A DNA stretch of 64,000 nucleotides from Linanthus parryae (Eukaryota > Streptophyta > Magnoliopsida > Ericales > Polemoniaceae): contig JALGPY010000002.1 of the NCBI GenBank assembly GCA_023055425.1, positions 140,489,927 through 140,553,926 of the forward strand. The letters run 5' to 3'. Position 1 is the stretch's first letter. Every line of letters begins with the position of its first letter. Below are positions 45,821-57,813 of this stretch, one piece after another. A program made the translations under genes and the position numbers. Below the pieces are notes generated by a model that was given only the letters and a program-made list of their open reading frames with translations, searched no databases and had not been told where the DNA came from.

Positions 45821-48800
45821 GACTGCCTCCAGCTCAGCTGCGTCAAAAGCACTGCCGTTGGATTCAAATGGTTTAGAATAGAGCTTAAAGATTAAGGGTG
45901 TTTGACATAGCAGAGGCCGTCTTGATCATGCACATAAAATTAGATTTTAATTCATTGCAACTATTCAAAATATTCAAAGCCGGGAAAGAAGAGGAGAAAG
46001 AGTCCTCTCCTTGTAGTGTTGAAGATTTACGAAAATTGGGAAGCAATAATTAGAAGTTCACTACCAGAGACAAACTGCGAAATAGAAAAGAAAAATGCTA
46101 ATTTGAAGGGAGGTTTCCCTTCCGATAACTAGCAGAGTTATGTTCTGAGCTTGGTGGATCAGCCAGGAAAACAACTCTTTCCTCTTATAATTCGTAAGCA
46201 TTAGAATCTGCATAGGTTATTTGTTGCTTCTCTTAAAAAATGTCTGATGATATTTCTTGTGCATAAAAAAAAAGGGATAGAAAATAGCACAATTAAAGAA
46301 GTTCATCCCCTAGAATTGTACTTCTACTATAATAGCGTCCAGTATCTTTGTATTAGAGTTTTTGAATATCCCATTATCAATAATAGAGTTGTCATCATAT
46401 CAGCAAACATGAAAGTATCAGTGGAATCCATATTGCTGAAAATCATATTAATTTTAGTAAAATTTTGTTATGGAAAACTATGGCAGAAGAAAAAAAATGT
46501 CAAAGGTTATCAATTGAGTAACAGTAAATTTATAGTACTTCAGACATAGGAAGAAGATTTCTAGTGAGATAGCAACGAATTGAAGGAAGCAAGAAATAAG
46601 AGTAAGGTATCAGAAATTTACCAGGTTTCATAGGTTTGAGTAGGAGGGAGAGTTTGGAGAATGCGTAAGAGCTGTGTAGCAAACATTCAGTGCCTCGAGG
46701 ATCTTACAAATGCAAGGAAATATACCTTCAAAAGTGGACCAAGGCAATCAGCCATAAATTCTAAAAGGATGCATGTTGTAGCAAACAGGAGGATTATACT
46801 CAGCAGGTATCTATAATTTACTTGAAGGAAACATAGAGATATTTAAAATAGAGACCCCAACAATGAACTGCAAGAAAACCATAGGGTGAAACTAGTCTCA
46901 ATATTATTTATACTGGTGTACTTGTTCAAGTAAGGAAAATAAGAGGACAGCATTTGTAACATTTGTCATGAAATCCCACCAAATGGTACTACAATTTAGT
47001 GGTGAGATGTTAGTAATACCTCTCAAATTAAGAAATTCTGTACGAGTATAAAAGGCAAACAGTTAAGAGGCATTATTAGTCTTTATTCTTCAACAGTTAG
47101 TGAAACGTGTCCGCAGTAAATCAGAATATCTATTCTTTCCTAAAATGGTAGAACTATCTATTGGTTCCTATATGTGGTTATTTACCTGAGGCACTAACCA
47201 TAGAGGTAAAAGATGGGCATTCCATGGGACAACACATGAAACAAACCGCTCATAGTGTACTCAGGCAGGGATATCACGATCAAATCACTTTGACTATAGT
47301 TGTAGGTTGACTAATGAGGGTCCTGAAGTCCCTAAGCAAGAACTACCTACCACATTTAGTAGGAACGATTTTTCTTCAACTTACTGAAAGGACCATGATT
47401 GTGCAGAGTGGATACCCGAAGGTGCACGAGTATGAATGAGTCTTCTGATAGTAACATGCGATATTCCTTCAACAGAAGATTTTTCTTTCATACAGAGCCT
47501 ACCTATTTCCAATATGAACACGGACTCCTCTAGTTATTTATCGCTATCTGATTCAAATTAACATTTATTGCCCACAGGGCTATATTTTTTTTGTTCAATA
47601 TGCAGTACCATAGCTAACATCTAATGCTAGAATAATTTTCTTCTACTTCCTCACTATGATCCCACATGCGTGCCGTTGGTTAGTGGCCAGGACATATCAC
47701 ACGGGGAAGCTCAGTAGAACACCCAGACAAAGAACATCAGACAGATTGGCCTCATGCAGGGCAGTCCACAGTAATGATTCTAGTACATTTGTCCTGTTCC
47801 AGTCTCAGTGAAAGGAGCACAACCAATCAATCATATTGAGTATATGACGACAGAAGCAATATTAGGAAAAATCCGACGGACAAATTTTCTGCAACAAGAA
47901 TAATGTTATTCGTACAGAGCATATATAAATACCAACTCCTCCACTCATTTGTCGCTACACATTCGGTCATTCCTTAAGATACATTATGTAGTCCCTTCAG
48001 TGTAAACTATACATTGCCTCCAACACCCAAGAAAAGCCCTTTCACAGTTTTGGTCAATTGATCAAAAAGCTTTTCTAATTTTACTATTAGCTACATATAA
48101 TTGCAGGGCAACAGTGCAACTCTAATACGACACCAGAGCTATCTAGAAAAAAGGGATACTGCCGTAAACCCTGCACTCAGCCGTACATAGCAGCAGATTT
48201 GTCAAATATTTAGTTTCCTGGTTTTCAGCAACATGGTTAAACCAATTTTCTACTACTTTAGATGGTAATTTCCCTTGAAAACAAAGTTATCGCGACCAAC
48301 CACACACCTGATGCGAAACTATAATAAATCAGCATACCAATCAGCATACCAGACTTGCTAGAAAGTGTCGTGAGATATATAGTCAACATGTAAAAGGTAA
48401 AAAGTGATCATATCATATTATCTGCCAAAACCTACTTTTGAATTATTAATCCACCCATGAAAACTGAAGGTATAAAAGGAGAGGTTACCGGCTCCGAAAT
48501 CTGCCACTAACCCTACAGCCATTAAAATAGGCCACAAATTTTGAATCTTAAACCCTAAGAGACCTTCATTTGCAGCAATCCCACCATCTCCCTCTTGTCA
48601 TCTAGCTCTCTTCCTCTCTCTAGATCTAAACCCCTTTTTGAAAATTGGGTCTTCCTCACCAAACAGGTCCCCTACAACACTGGAAAGAGGCCAAAATCAT
48701 AGAATCTCTCAGATCCGATTCACGAGTTCTGTATATTTCCCTTCTTTGACACCCAAAAAAAAAATTGAAAAACACCAAAATTGATCATAACTTGAACAAA

Positions 48801-49300
48801 ATTAATAAAGAACAGTCTAGAGTACCTGATCAAATCAGAAGAGAGACTCACAAGTCACTAGTCACAACCTCAACCCTGTTCTGCAATCTTCTTGTTACAG
48901 TTGAATCAGAATACACAAGCACCTCTGGGTTTTAACTGCAAGAACGAAGTTCATCGAATTAATCAAATTCACCAAAATTGAGAAATAATAATAAAAAAAA
49001 AACTGTAAAATCAAGAAACGCCTAATGAAACAGAGGCAGATAGATCTATGTGCGCCAAGAAGATGAATCAAGAAATCATAAACCAATAAGAACCTTAGCT
49101 GGTTGTGGAGTGATGAAAACAGAGACATGGGTTGATCAAGAAAAAAAATTAAAAACCGCGTTGATTTGCTCCAAGAGAGAAAATATGGTTTTTGGGTTTG
49201 GTAGTTTAGAGAGAAAGAGGAGGTGGGTCGAAAGAAATAGAAGGAGGAGAAGAGCACATAGGAATGAGAGACATATACTATAATCTAAACCCTAGCCACT
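45821..49300 (-). other. Probable 5' UTR exons and introns of the GAR2-like gene
   Basis: No other gene fits this 3.5 kb. A segment near 48840-48900, on the minus strand, ends CTGATTTGATCAG before GTACTC, a possible 5'-UTR donor, and 49300-49400 has a CT-rich run typical of plant 5' UTRs. The frame 48895-49257 (-) is Phe/Leu-rich from T-runs and is not convincing. Confidence 0.35.
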
Positions 49301-50475
49301 CTTAAAAGGTCAACTATCGCTCTCTGTTTCTATTACTACCCTCTCTCTCTCTCTTCTGCAATTAATTGTAAAGAGGAAGAGCACGTCCGCTGAAAGAGTC
49401 CCCTAATTAATGGACAGTTCCAGAGCTATTAAATTTACCGAATCACTTGCTCATTTCTGCTCTAGACGTCTCTCTCACCGGCGGTTCATGGAGTGGTGGA
49501 GGAGGTGGGGTGGAGATCTGTGAGCAGTTAGAGAATGATGATTGGGTTTTTTTTCAGGGAGAAGAGACAAAAATAGGGGTTTATAGAGAAAAGAGGTCAA
49601 AGAGGGAGTGAGAGATTAAGAAAATAAAAATAGTGATAATTGGGAAGTCAAAGGAGATCTTTTTTGTTTGGTATCGGCGGAGGGGAGGTGGTTCTGTGAT
49701 CGTGGCCGGGAGAGTGAGAAATCAGAGGGACCAGAGAGAGAGGGGGATATAAATGCTGGGGTTGTTACAGGTCAGTAGTCAGGTTCCTAGAAATTTTTAT
49801 CAAAAACTGACACATGACAACTGGGATGACCTTATTAAGCTATGCTCTGTTTTAAAGAGTTATCCCAATCCATTCCTATTCTATTCCAGCCTTCATTTCT
49901 AGGGATCTGTTTTTGATTTTTTATTCATGTCAACATTTTATCAAATCAAAATAAAATTGTAATGTACGAATTATTTGTCCATATTTTGCAGCTCTTGAGT
50001 CTTTTTTTGGATACATTCGGAAAAACTGCTCTTGATTTTATTTTATTTTTTAGAAATAAACAGCTCCTGATTGTATTTGCTTAGGGAAATTGCTTATTAT
50101 GTATTTTCAATCTATTCCAACTCATACTCCCATCCTACTTCTATATGTACTTTTGTAGAAAGAGCTTCAACAAAATGAGCATCTCGTAGAGTAACACTGA
50201 AAGAGATTCTAAAAAAAAGACACTGAAAGAGAGGAGCAATTATTACACGAATTGTTCCGAGGAGAAATTAAAAAATTAATCAATTTAATACATTTTTTTG
50301 ATGATTTCTTTTTGAATGAACATTCATAATTTGAGGTGATTATTGATTTATATAGATTAGAATTGTAGTTAACTTATTGTGATACTAATTAGATGCTATT
50401 TATATTCTCAATTTATTAATATTTGGAAGTGTTCATTTTTTTCACTTAAATAAATATGATATTTTTGGGAATTAT
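49301..50475. other. Likely promoter of the GAR2-like gene, then AT-rich spacer
   Basis: Purine-rich sequence to about 49760, CT microsatellite near 49340-49354, then AT-rich sequence without genes. Confidence 0.35.
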
Positions 50476-50590
50476 AAATATGAAAATTAATGTAGGGTGA
50501 TTTTATTTTTGAGAAATTGTTTTTTGTTTCCCAAATATGAATAATTAATGAAGGGTGATTTTATTTTTGAGAAATTGTTTTTTGTCGTCA
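50476..50590. repeat. 58-bp tandem duplication next to a SINE
   Basis: GGGTGATTTTATTTTTGAGA with flanking bases occurs at 50495 and 50553 (period 58). The right copy continues into the A-tail end of the SINE. Confidence 0.85.
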
Positions 50591-50676
50591 ATCGGGTTTG
50601 AACCGGAGACCTCATGCAGGGGATTCCAACACGCAGGAGATTCCAACGCTCTACCACTTGAGCTACCACCCTAGCT
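50577..50676 (-). mobile_element. tRNA-derived SINE
   Basis: On the minus strand the element starts near AGGGTGGTAGCTCAAGTGG, which holds an A box, and has a B box GGTTCAAACC about 50 bases later. It then ends GATTGACGAC followed by an A-rich tail. These are internal RNA polymerase III promoter parts. A duplicated 14-15 bp segment (GGAATCTCCTGCGTG / GGAATCCCCTGCATG) lies between the boxes. Confidence 0.75.
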
Positions 50677-50736
50677 GCGATGTATGGTTATCTTTATGTA
50701 ATATATAACTATATATACAATTGTAGATACCTAAAA

Positions 50737-50920
50737 GAACTTTTGACAGAAAACCTCCTCACAGTTTCGCTTCTCTGACACTAAGCTACATGCAGTATTG
50801 GTTTTACCACTTATCGTCTCTGTAGTTTGTAAATTTACGACACTTGGGTCCAAATAGACTAACACCGTTAACTAAGTGTCAGCGAAATAAAACTGCGAGG
50901 GAGTTTTCTGTCAAAAGTTC
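50737..50920. mobile_element. Mutator-type MITE, 184 bp, complete
   Basis: The ends GAACTTTTGACAGAAAAC are inverted at the right (read on the other strand). A perfect 9-bp target duplication TACCTAAAA flanks it (50728-50736, 50921-50929). Same family as 14883-15176. Confidence 0.9.
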
Positions 50921-50929
50921 TACCTAAAA

Positions 50930-51465
50930 AGTAAGAAAAATATGTACTCCCAATAAGAATAATAAAATGTTCAGGATGGGACTAATTTGCTCATGGTTGT
51001 AGCTCAAGCGACAAAGTGGATGATCAAATTTTACTCCACCCTCGAAAGTGTACTTGAATTTGTCAAGTCTGCATTCTTAAGACTTTGATATTGTCTAGAG
51101 GTCTTAAGTTTAAACCTTCTCATCTGCGCTGGTTTACCTATCTACTATGGTTTGCAGGTTATTGAACTAGAACGGAAGTTTATTTACTGCGCGCTCGAAG
51201 AGTAGCTGGTGCGAGTTCCAAGACTAAATTTAGTACAAGAACAAAAAATATAACCCATTTCTTGAAGATGCTCTAAGACCATCCATAAGGTGACATACCA
51301 AGGAGTCGGGTTTTGATTAGAGAATCTAACAAAAAAAGGAGGAAAAGGGTGAGTCGCACCATTGTGGACGACCTAAAGAGATAACAACCCAGTCCTATTA
51401 ATCAAATATGAGCGCATGGTAAGAAAAATGTTGAACAACTCTAATTCTTCCGAGGGCACTTAAAG
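50930..51465. other. Spacer; no gene
   Basis: Nothing beyond incidental short frames. Confidence 0.5.
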
Positions 51466-51468
51466 TTA

Positions 51469-52477
51469 GAGCATCTTTCACATTGCACTAAATCTTATAT
51501 TTGATGGTAAAATTTGGTATTTTCGACCTCCCACAACAAATTACCAAATAATCAAATCATAAAAAAAAATTATGACTTTTTTGTAGGCCTTCTACAGTTG
51601 ACCAAACAAACACCAAATCGCCAAATCCTATATTTGGAGTAGTTTTTGTGAAATGGTGAAGTGCATCTCCCACAGTACACCTAAATCCTATTCTATATCA
51701 CCAAATCCTATTTCTACCATCAAATTTGATAGCGAAAATAGGATTTGGGGTAATCTACACCAAATTTTTAATTAGCATTTAGGGCAAGTTTTTACATTCC
51801 TTTTACATAATTGGAATATAATGTCATATTTTACAAATAATTAGTGTTAAAAATTATTTTTCACAACTAATATAATTAATCTTCGTGATATAAAATAATA
51901 TATAAACAAAAATGACGACAAGAACAATGCATTAATAATAAACTCAAAAAAATGAAAATAGGTCACATTATCACTAATTCAACATTTATCTGATTTCTTT
52001 CTAAAAAAACATTTATCCGATTTCTAGATCGACATCGAGACCTGATAAACCAAGAAGCTCATAACAAACTAAGAGGAAGACTTATTGCACACTTATGAAA
52101 TAATCATGGTCAAATAGTTAGACGGGTCAAAATAGACTTTTTGAAGTGTTATTTAATCATTTTGTAATTTCGTGTAGTATTGTTTTGATAATAAAATATA
52201 TTTTTTTATTTTGATAGTTATGAAATTCATGATTTGGTGATAAATTTGATGATTTTTTGTGGGAGGCTGAAAATACCATCCTCTAAATTTGATGAAATGG
52301 TGAAATAACTATCTGATGTAAAAAATTGGTGAAAACTGTGAGAGACTAAAAGTGTTATTTTTCGTCAAAAATGGTGAAATAGTGTTTTTGAGGGTTAACT
52401 GTGGGAGGCCAAATCATTTTTCTCCACCAAATTATAGAATTTTGTCTAAATTTTAATATCAACTATGGAAGATGCTC
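51469..52477. mobile_element. PIF/Harbinger-like MITE, 1,009 bp
   Basis: Ends GAGCATCTTTCACATTG and GAGCATCTTCCATAGTTG (right, other strand), with the TTA target duplicated (51466-51468, 52478-52480). The interior repeats CACCAAATCCTA/TTTGATGG/GTGGGAGG motifs in both directions, and no transposase frame was found. Confidence 0.75.
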
Positions 52478-52480
52478 TTA

Positions 52481-53030
52481 CCGATGACAGTTCTCAACTT
52501 TCTTTGTGATAGCCTTTCTTTGTGAACGTTATTCACACACACACATATATATAGAAGTCTCGTAAACAAAAAGATGTGGCCTATGACTACAATGCAACGA
52601 TAAATTTGTTTAAATGTGTCCCAGTATAAGGGAATGTTTATATTAGTTTCTTATTTTTTTAAAATTATCAAAAGTTACATTGTTGGACTACTTTAGTAAA
52701 TTACACGGATCTCCTTCAAAAAAAATTACACGGACTTGAAAATGGACGGTAAAAACGATACCGATACGTCTAATTAAAGGATTATGTATCCCACTCAAAG
52801 ACTAGTTAAGGATAATGGAAAATTTTACTACATGTACGCCAATAAAAAGGAAAAACTGAAAGATGTGGGATGTTTTCATAGTAATAGCTTGTTTGGAGCC
52901 ACTACCTTACGTTGTTATCTGAAGGAATACTACATGGAATTAGAGGGAAAGAAAGAATCAGCGTTTGTTGGAGCACTAGTTAACTGAAATCCAATTGTGA
53001 CTTGATGATGAATAACTTACTTGATCTCCA
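52481..53030. other. Spacer with a small unassigned frame
   Basis: A CA/TA dinucleotide run lies near 52530-52552. A 67-codon plus-strand frame (52784-52987) reads like a real peptide in composition but matches no family I know. It may be an upstream piece of the LINE relic. Confidence 0.35.
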
Positions 53031-55335
53031 ATGGGGCAGGATCACATCAAGGATGCCTTCTTAGAGTACTTTAAGGATATTTTTAAAGCTAATGAGGACA
53101 AGACTAATTGTACCCACTTCCCAATTCTGAGTAATATTGGCAATGCCCTTAACTCTACTCATATTGCTGCCCTCTTGAAACCTTATACATCTGATGAGGT
53201 CCGATATGCTGTCTTTTCTATGGGACCTCTGAAAGCCCCGGGGCCTGATGGAATTCCTCCAATTTTTTTCCAAAAATTCTGGACAACTGTTTCTTCCTCT
53301 ACAATCTCTGCTGTCTTATTGTATCTTAATTCTGGATATATATATGCTTAAAGAAACAAACAGGACAATTCTTGTTCTGATTCCTAAGGGGAGTAACCCG
53401 GCCGCTATGAAAGATTATAGACCCATAAGTCTGACAAATGTGCTCTATAGAATTATTGCCAAAGTTCTAGCACTTAGACTGTGGAATGTTTTTCCTGATC
53501 TGATTAGGTGGAATCAAGCTGGTTTCATCTCAGGCATGCTCATAAATGACAATACCTCCATAGCCTCTGACCACATCCATTTCATCTCTAATGCTAAACA
53601 TTCCAATCAAGGTGAGTTTGGCAGCCTTAAGGTAGATATGTCAAAGGCTTTTGACAAAGTGAGATGGGATTTCCTCAAAGGAATAATGTATAAAGTTGGC
53701 TTTCCTGAACCTTTTGTTAGACTGATAATGGGGTGTATAACCACTTCCTCCCTGGCCATTAATATTAATGGCAGCATCATTGAATTCTTCTCCCCAAACT
53801 GTGGCCTCAGACTAGGTGATCCCTTCTCACCTTTTCTGTTTGTGCTCACAGTTGGGGCGTTGTCCTTGACGCTTTTTAAAGCAGAAGAAGAGGGGCTCAT
53901 TAAAGGTATCCAACACTCCCAAAATGGGCCTTCTATAACCCACTTACAGTTTGCAGACGAGTTCTTCTTTCGGGTGAATAACAGTTGTGGTCAAAATTTG
54001 AGGAAAATTTTCCCAGATTACTGTGATTAATCAGGTCAAGAAATCAACTTTTCCAAAATTTGCTTTGACTGTTAGCCCTAACTGTTCTTGGCACAATAGG
54101 CTTCTGTTAATGCATCACCTTCAAATGGACTCTAAAGACTCTTTGGGACAGTATCTTGGACTCCCTTTAAATATGGGCGTCACTGCTGAAGAGGTAATTA
54201 ATCAAACAATTTAAAAAGTGGAAAAAAAAAGTGCTGGATGGAAATGATTATATCTTAACAAGGCAGGGAGAGTAACTTTGGTCCAATCCACCCTAACAAG
54301 CCTCTTGGTGTACCCTTTTTCCAGCATTAAATTCCCCCAAGAGAGTATTAATAAGATTAATCAAATTTTGTTCTCCTTTATTTGGAATACTTCGAGGGAC
54401 AGGAAGAATATTCACTGGATTTCTAGGAAGCATATTTGTAGACCTAAAGGGATGGGAGGTCTTGGACTTAGAAACCCATCCGCTTTCTAGATATTGCAAA
54501 AAAAAAGGATTTTCTCATTAGGAAAACTAATTTCAAACCCTCCAAGGTCTGGTCGAGTTTTCTTTAGCTAAATCCTTAATAAAGGATGGGATCTCATGGG
54601 ATGTAGGCAAAAGGGGATAAAATCATTGCATGGGTAGATAGGTGGATCCTCGATACTCCTGCTCTTTCATCTGTTCTGAATTTGGACACAAATGGGGATG
54701 AGAAGGTGGAGGATTGGATTAAGAAAGATCAAGCAGTGAATAGAGAATGGAAGCAAATCACTTCCATCCACTTCCTAGATTTGAGCATGATGATAAACGG
54801 TCTTGGAGCCCTTCTCCTTTAGGTGTCTTCTCTGTTTCCTCCGCATACAGGAAGCTGATGAAAAACCAGTTTTTTCATGACATTGCTAATTACAGGAAGG
54901 AAGGCTGGAAAGGCATCATCCTGGACTTTCCATGGAAGTGTTTTTGGAAGATTAAACTTCCTTCTAAAATTCTCTTCTTTCTTTGGCAGTCGGTTATTGG
55001 GAAGCTTCCTACACTGTCTAGAATCCACAAAATGCTCCCTCTATCAAATAGCCTATGCACCTTATGTAAATCCTATGATGAGAGTATTGATTCATTGCAA
55101 TTTTGCACACATACTCTGGTCTATATCCCCACTACATATCTCACCTAACCTTTCATTGACCAAATGCCTCACTAATGTCATTACTTCTTCCTCTTTGCAT
55201 GACTTTCCTAGGAACCTTACTTGGTTTGGTGCAATCACTTGGACCATTTGGTTGTTTAGGAATGATCTCATTTTCACTTCTCTATCACCTTCAATTGTTT
55301 ATGGTAATCAATTAAAAAGAATTATAATCAACTAA
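53031..55335 (+). pseudogene. LINE ORF2 relic: reverse transcriptase and zf-RVT
   Basis: The first piece (53031-53351) contains MGPLKAPGPDGIPPIFFQKF, the usual start of the plant LINE reverse transcriptase. After a frameshift, 53248-54030 continues with LIPKGSNPAAMKDYRPISL, WNQAGFISG and SLKVDMSKAFDKVRWDFL. It then reaches LQFADEFFF where the active site should read FADD, so the second catalytic Asp is changed. Later pieces carry YLGLPLNMG, GMGGLGLRN and the zf-RVT domain (FWKIKLPSKILFFLWQ, then CTLC). The endonuclease half is missing, and several stops and frame changes are present. Confidence 0.88.
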
Positions 55336-57379
55336 TTAGGGAAAATAGTTAATTCTAGAGACACAAAAATGAACTAAGCATTATCAGATAAAGAGTGATG
55401 TTTCTATAAGAGCTTCATTGTGTCATAAATGCCCCTCAGATTATGCCTGATTGGTTCTATAAGTCCAAGATTCAAGAAGATTGTTCCTCAATCATCATTA
55501 AGTTATTGACACTTTTTATCCTAATTTCACTTATAACTCGTATAAATAAGATTTCAAATATGGATTTTCACATTTTCCAGTTCAATTGATAAGATTTTAA
55601 AGAACTGTTTTTTTACAATCGAAATAACCATCTATTAAAATACGACTATCTCTTCCCCGCTTGATTTCAATTAAATTTCACCAGCATAGCCATCATGATC
55701 AAACAAAGAATTATACAATACCTACATCACCAGCGAAGCGAGTGGAATTTTCACGAACACATGAATTTTACCTTCACAAAAGAATACAATGGATCAACGA
55801 AGATGATGAAGCTTGCCGAGATGGCTGTGTCATTTAACCCGAAAACTATCTTTAGGAACTGCAAAAACCAACGATATATTGAAGTTGATTAACTAAATCT
55901 TCAAGCCATGATGAAAACAACAATTTCCTCCAGAGATACAATAATCAATCCTTTCGATTCCTTACATGCTCTATGAAAAGCTATGGCCTGACCAAGTCGT
56001 TCCTGTTTATGCAATCGGAAAAATAATCAATTCTTGCCTCCAGAATAAAATGAATCCTCGCTGCATCCCCACACACTGGTAGCAAAATGAAAAGACCCTC
56101 CTACTTAACATAAACTCCTCAACCATCCCTAATACCGCCAAAGTTGCCACGGAGGAAATCGTTTTTTAGTATCACACTATTTGTATGCTCTTCCACGCAC
56201 TCGGTGAGGTATTGTCTTATTGATTTGCAAAGGGAGTCGGTGTAGATGTGTCAATGATAGTGAGGATGAACATGGAGGTTGGCTGTGAGATATTAACATC
56301 GCTAGAGACTGTAAAATTGGGCCATTTGAATAATGGGCCAACTCAAATAGATGAAAATATGTTTCCGACTTTTGTAGTGAGTTATCTTTGAAAATCACAG
56401 TTGGAATAAAAAACACGTGGATGGATATAGCCTTCATCTACTTGTTCACACCCTAGCCTTGTAAATAATTGTGTTGTGTTTTACAATGTCATATCTAGTA
56501 AATGCAATCTCTTTTAATTGAGGCCTACTTTATGTGATTAAATATCTTTATCAACATCAATATTGATGCAAATTCTATCCAAACAAGAAGTGTCAATGTC
56601 TATTTCTGACTACTTATCAATTATGAGTCTAATATCTCATATCATGTAAATTTTTGGAAATGTGTTTATATAAATGATCTGAGAACGCTTATTTAGATAT
56701 CTCTATGATGCTAATCATATTTTCATTTCTTGTCTGTTTTGGAAGTTATGTCAATAAAAAATTCTTCTGATACGTTTTCTAAGTATTCTTAACTGGACTC
56801 GTCAATTTAAGAAAGTTTAATTGAAATTGAATAATTCTTTTAGTATGATTATAATAGTGAGTTAGTCACATGTTTTTTTATTAAGAAATATTTTAATATT
56901 AAATTTCTATTAACTGTAAATCAGTTTTTTATTACCCCAAAAAAAATCAGTTGTTTTTTCAAAATAAATTGGAAAAGTTTTGTATATATCTATTTTCTAC
57001 ATAGTATGCTTTTCTTTATTACTATGTATTGTTATTTATATTTGGAAAAAATTAATTAATTCAAAATTATATTTTCTTAATTGATTTTAAATTATCTCTC
57101 CATCAATTTAAGTTTAGAATAATTTTTTGAAATATGGAGAGATTATTAATTAAATAATTTATTAATTAATGAAGAAGAGTTTTTTATTGTTAATTGTTAT
57201 CAATAATTCAATTAAAGTTTTTCTCAATTATTAAGTATTATCTAATATGGTATAAACCTTTATTGTGATTTTTGATATTCGTTATGATTTCGGTATTTTT
57301 AGAAACATCTATTCTATTATAAGTATAAATCTTTTAATTGATGATAATCTATCTTTTAATATAGTTTGATTTTGAATGT
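55336..57379. other. AT-rich spacer; no gene
   Basis: About 2 kb, very AT-rich from 56450 on. Frames at 55695-55892 and 56177-56437 have no recognisable domains. Confidence 0.5.
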
Positions 57380-57813
57380 ATTTCTAAAAGTTCGGATTAA
57401 GCTCTTCGAACATCTTCATAAACTTGAGAAAATTCTTGCTACCATCACGCTATGTAGTTCTTAATGGATAAGAAACTTCTTGGGAAACTAAAATTGTATC
57501 AACGTGTGCCTCATCTGTCTCCGGTGCCACATCCTTCTCATATGTTCCCTTTGATTGGGGGATCGTGAAACTAGCATCATTTTTCAAATATCTCATGCTA
57601 TGTGGCCTTAAAAGCATTAGATCTAGCATGACTAGTATATGGCGGATCTTTCAATGTAACCCCGCTTCGAGTAGTGATTTCTTTGACCTGACGAGGATTC
57701 TCATTTTTATTGGATGGAAGTTCTCCTAGAGCTCTTCTGAAAATTGAGTTGGTATCTGGCCAACCTGAACTTCTAAAGTACGAAGTGAAGTCTTGGTTGA
57801 CTGCAATTTAGAA
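57380..57813 (-). pseudogene. Ty3/gypsy gag C-terminus to pol junction (downstream part)
   Basis: On the minus strand, SLRTLEVQVGQIPTQFSEEL leads to a TAG, and in another frame ELPSNKNENPRQVKEITTRSG follows. This is the conserved hinge after gag in Athila/Tat-type gypsy elements. Farther on, near 57440, NFLKFMKMFEEL resembles the start of the protease region. Sequence beyond 57380 is unrecognisable. The frame resumes in register with the gag piece at 59857-61128 if the solo LTR between them is ignored. Confidence 0.75.

Noticed and set aside
48895..49257. 120-codon hydrophobic minus-strand frame
   Set aside because: Phe/Leu content comes from T-runs; it sits in the probable 5' UTR of the GAR2-like gene with no supporting motif.
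50577..50676. Functional tRNA gene
   Set aside because: A and B boxes are present but no cloverleaf forms, there is an internal duplication, and it ends in an A-rich tail, so it is a SINE.
55695..55892. 65-codon plus-strand frame
   Set aside because: No recognisable family, flanked by AT-rich sequence without gene signals.
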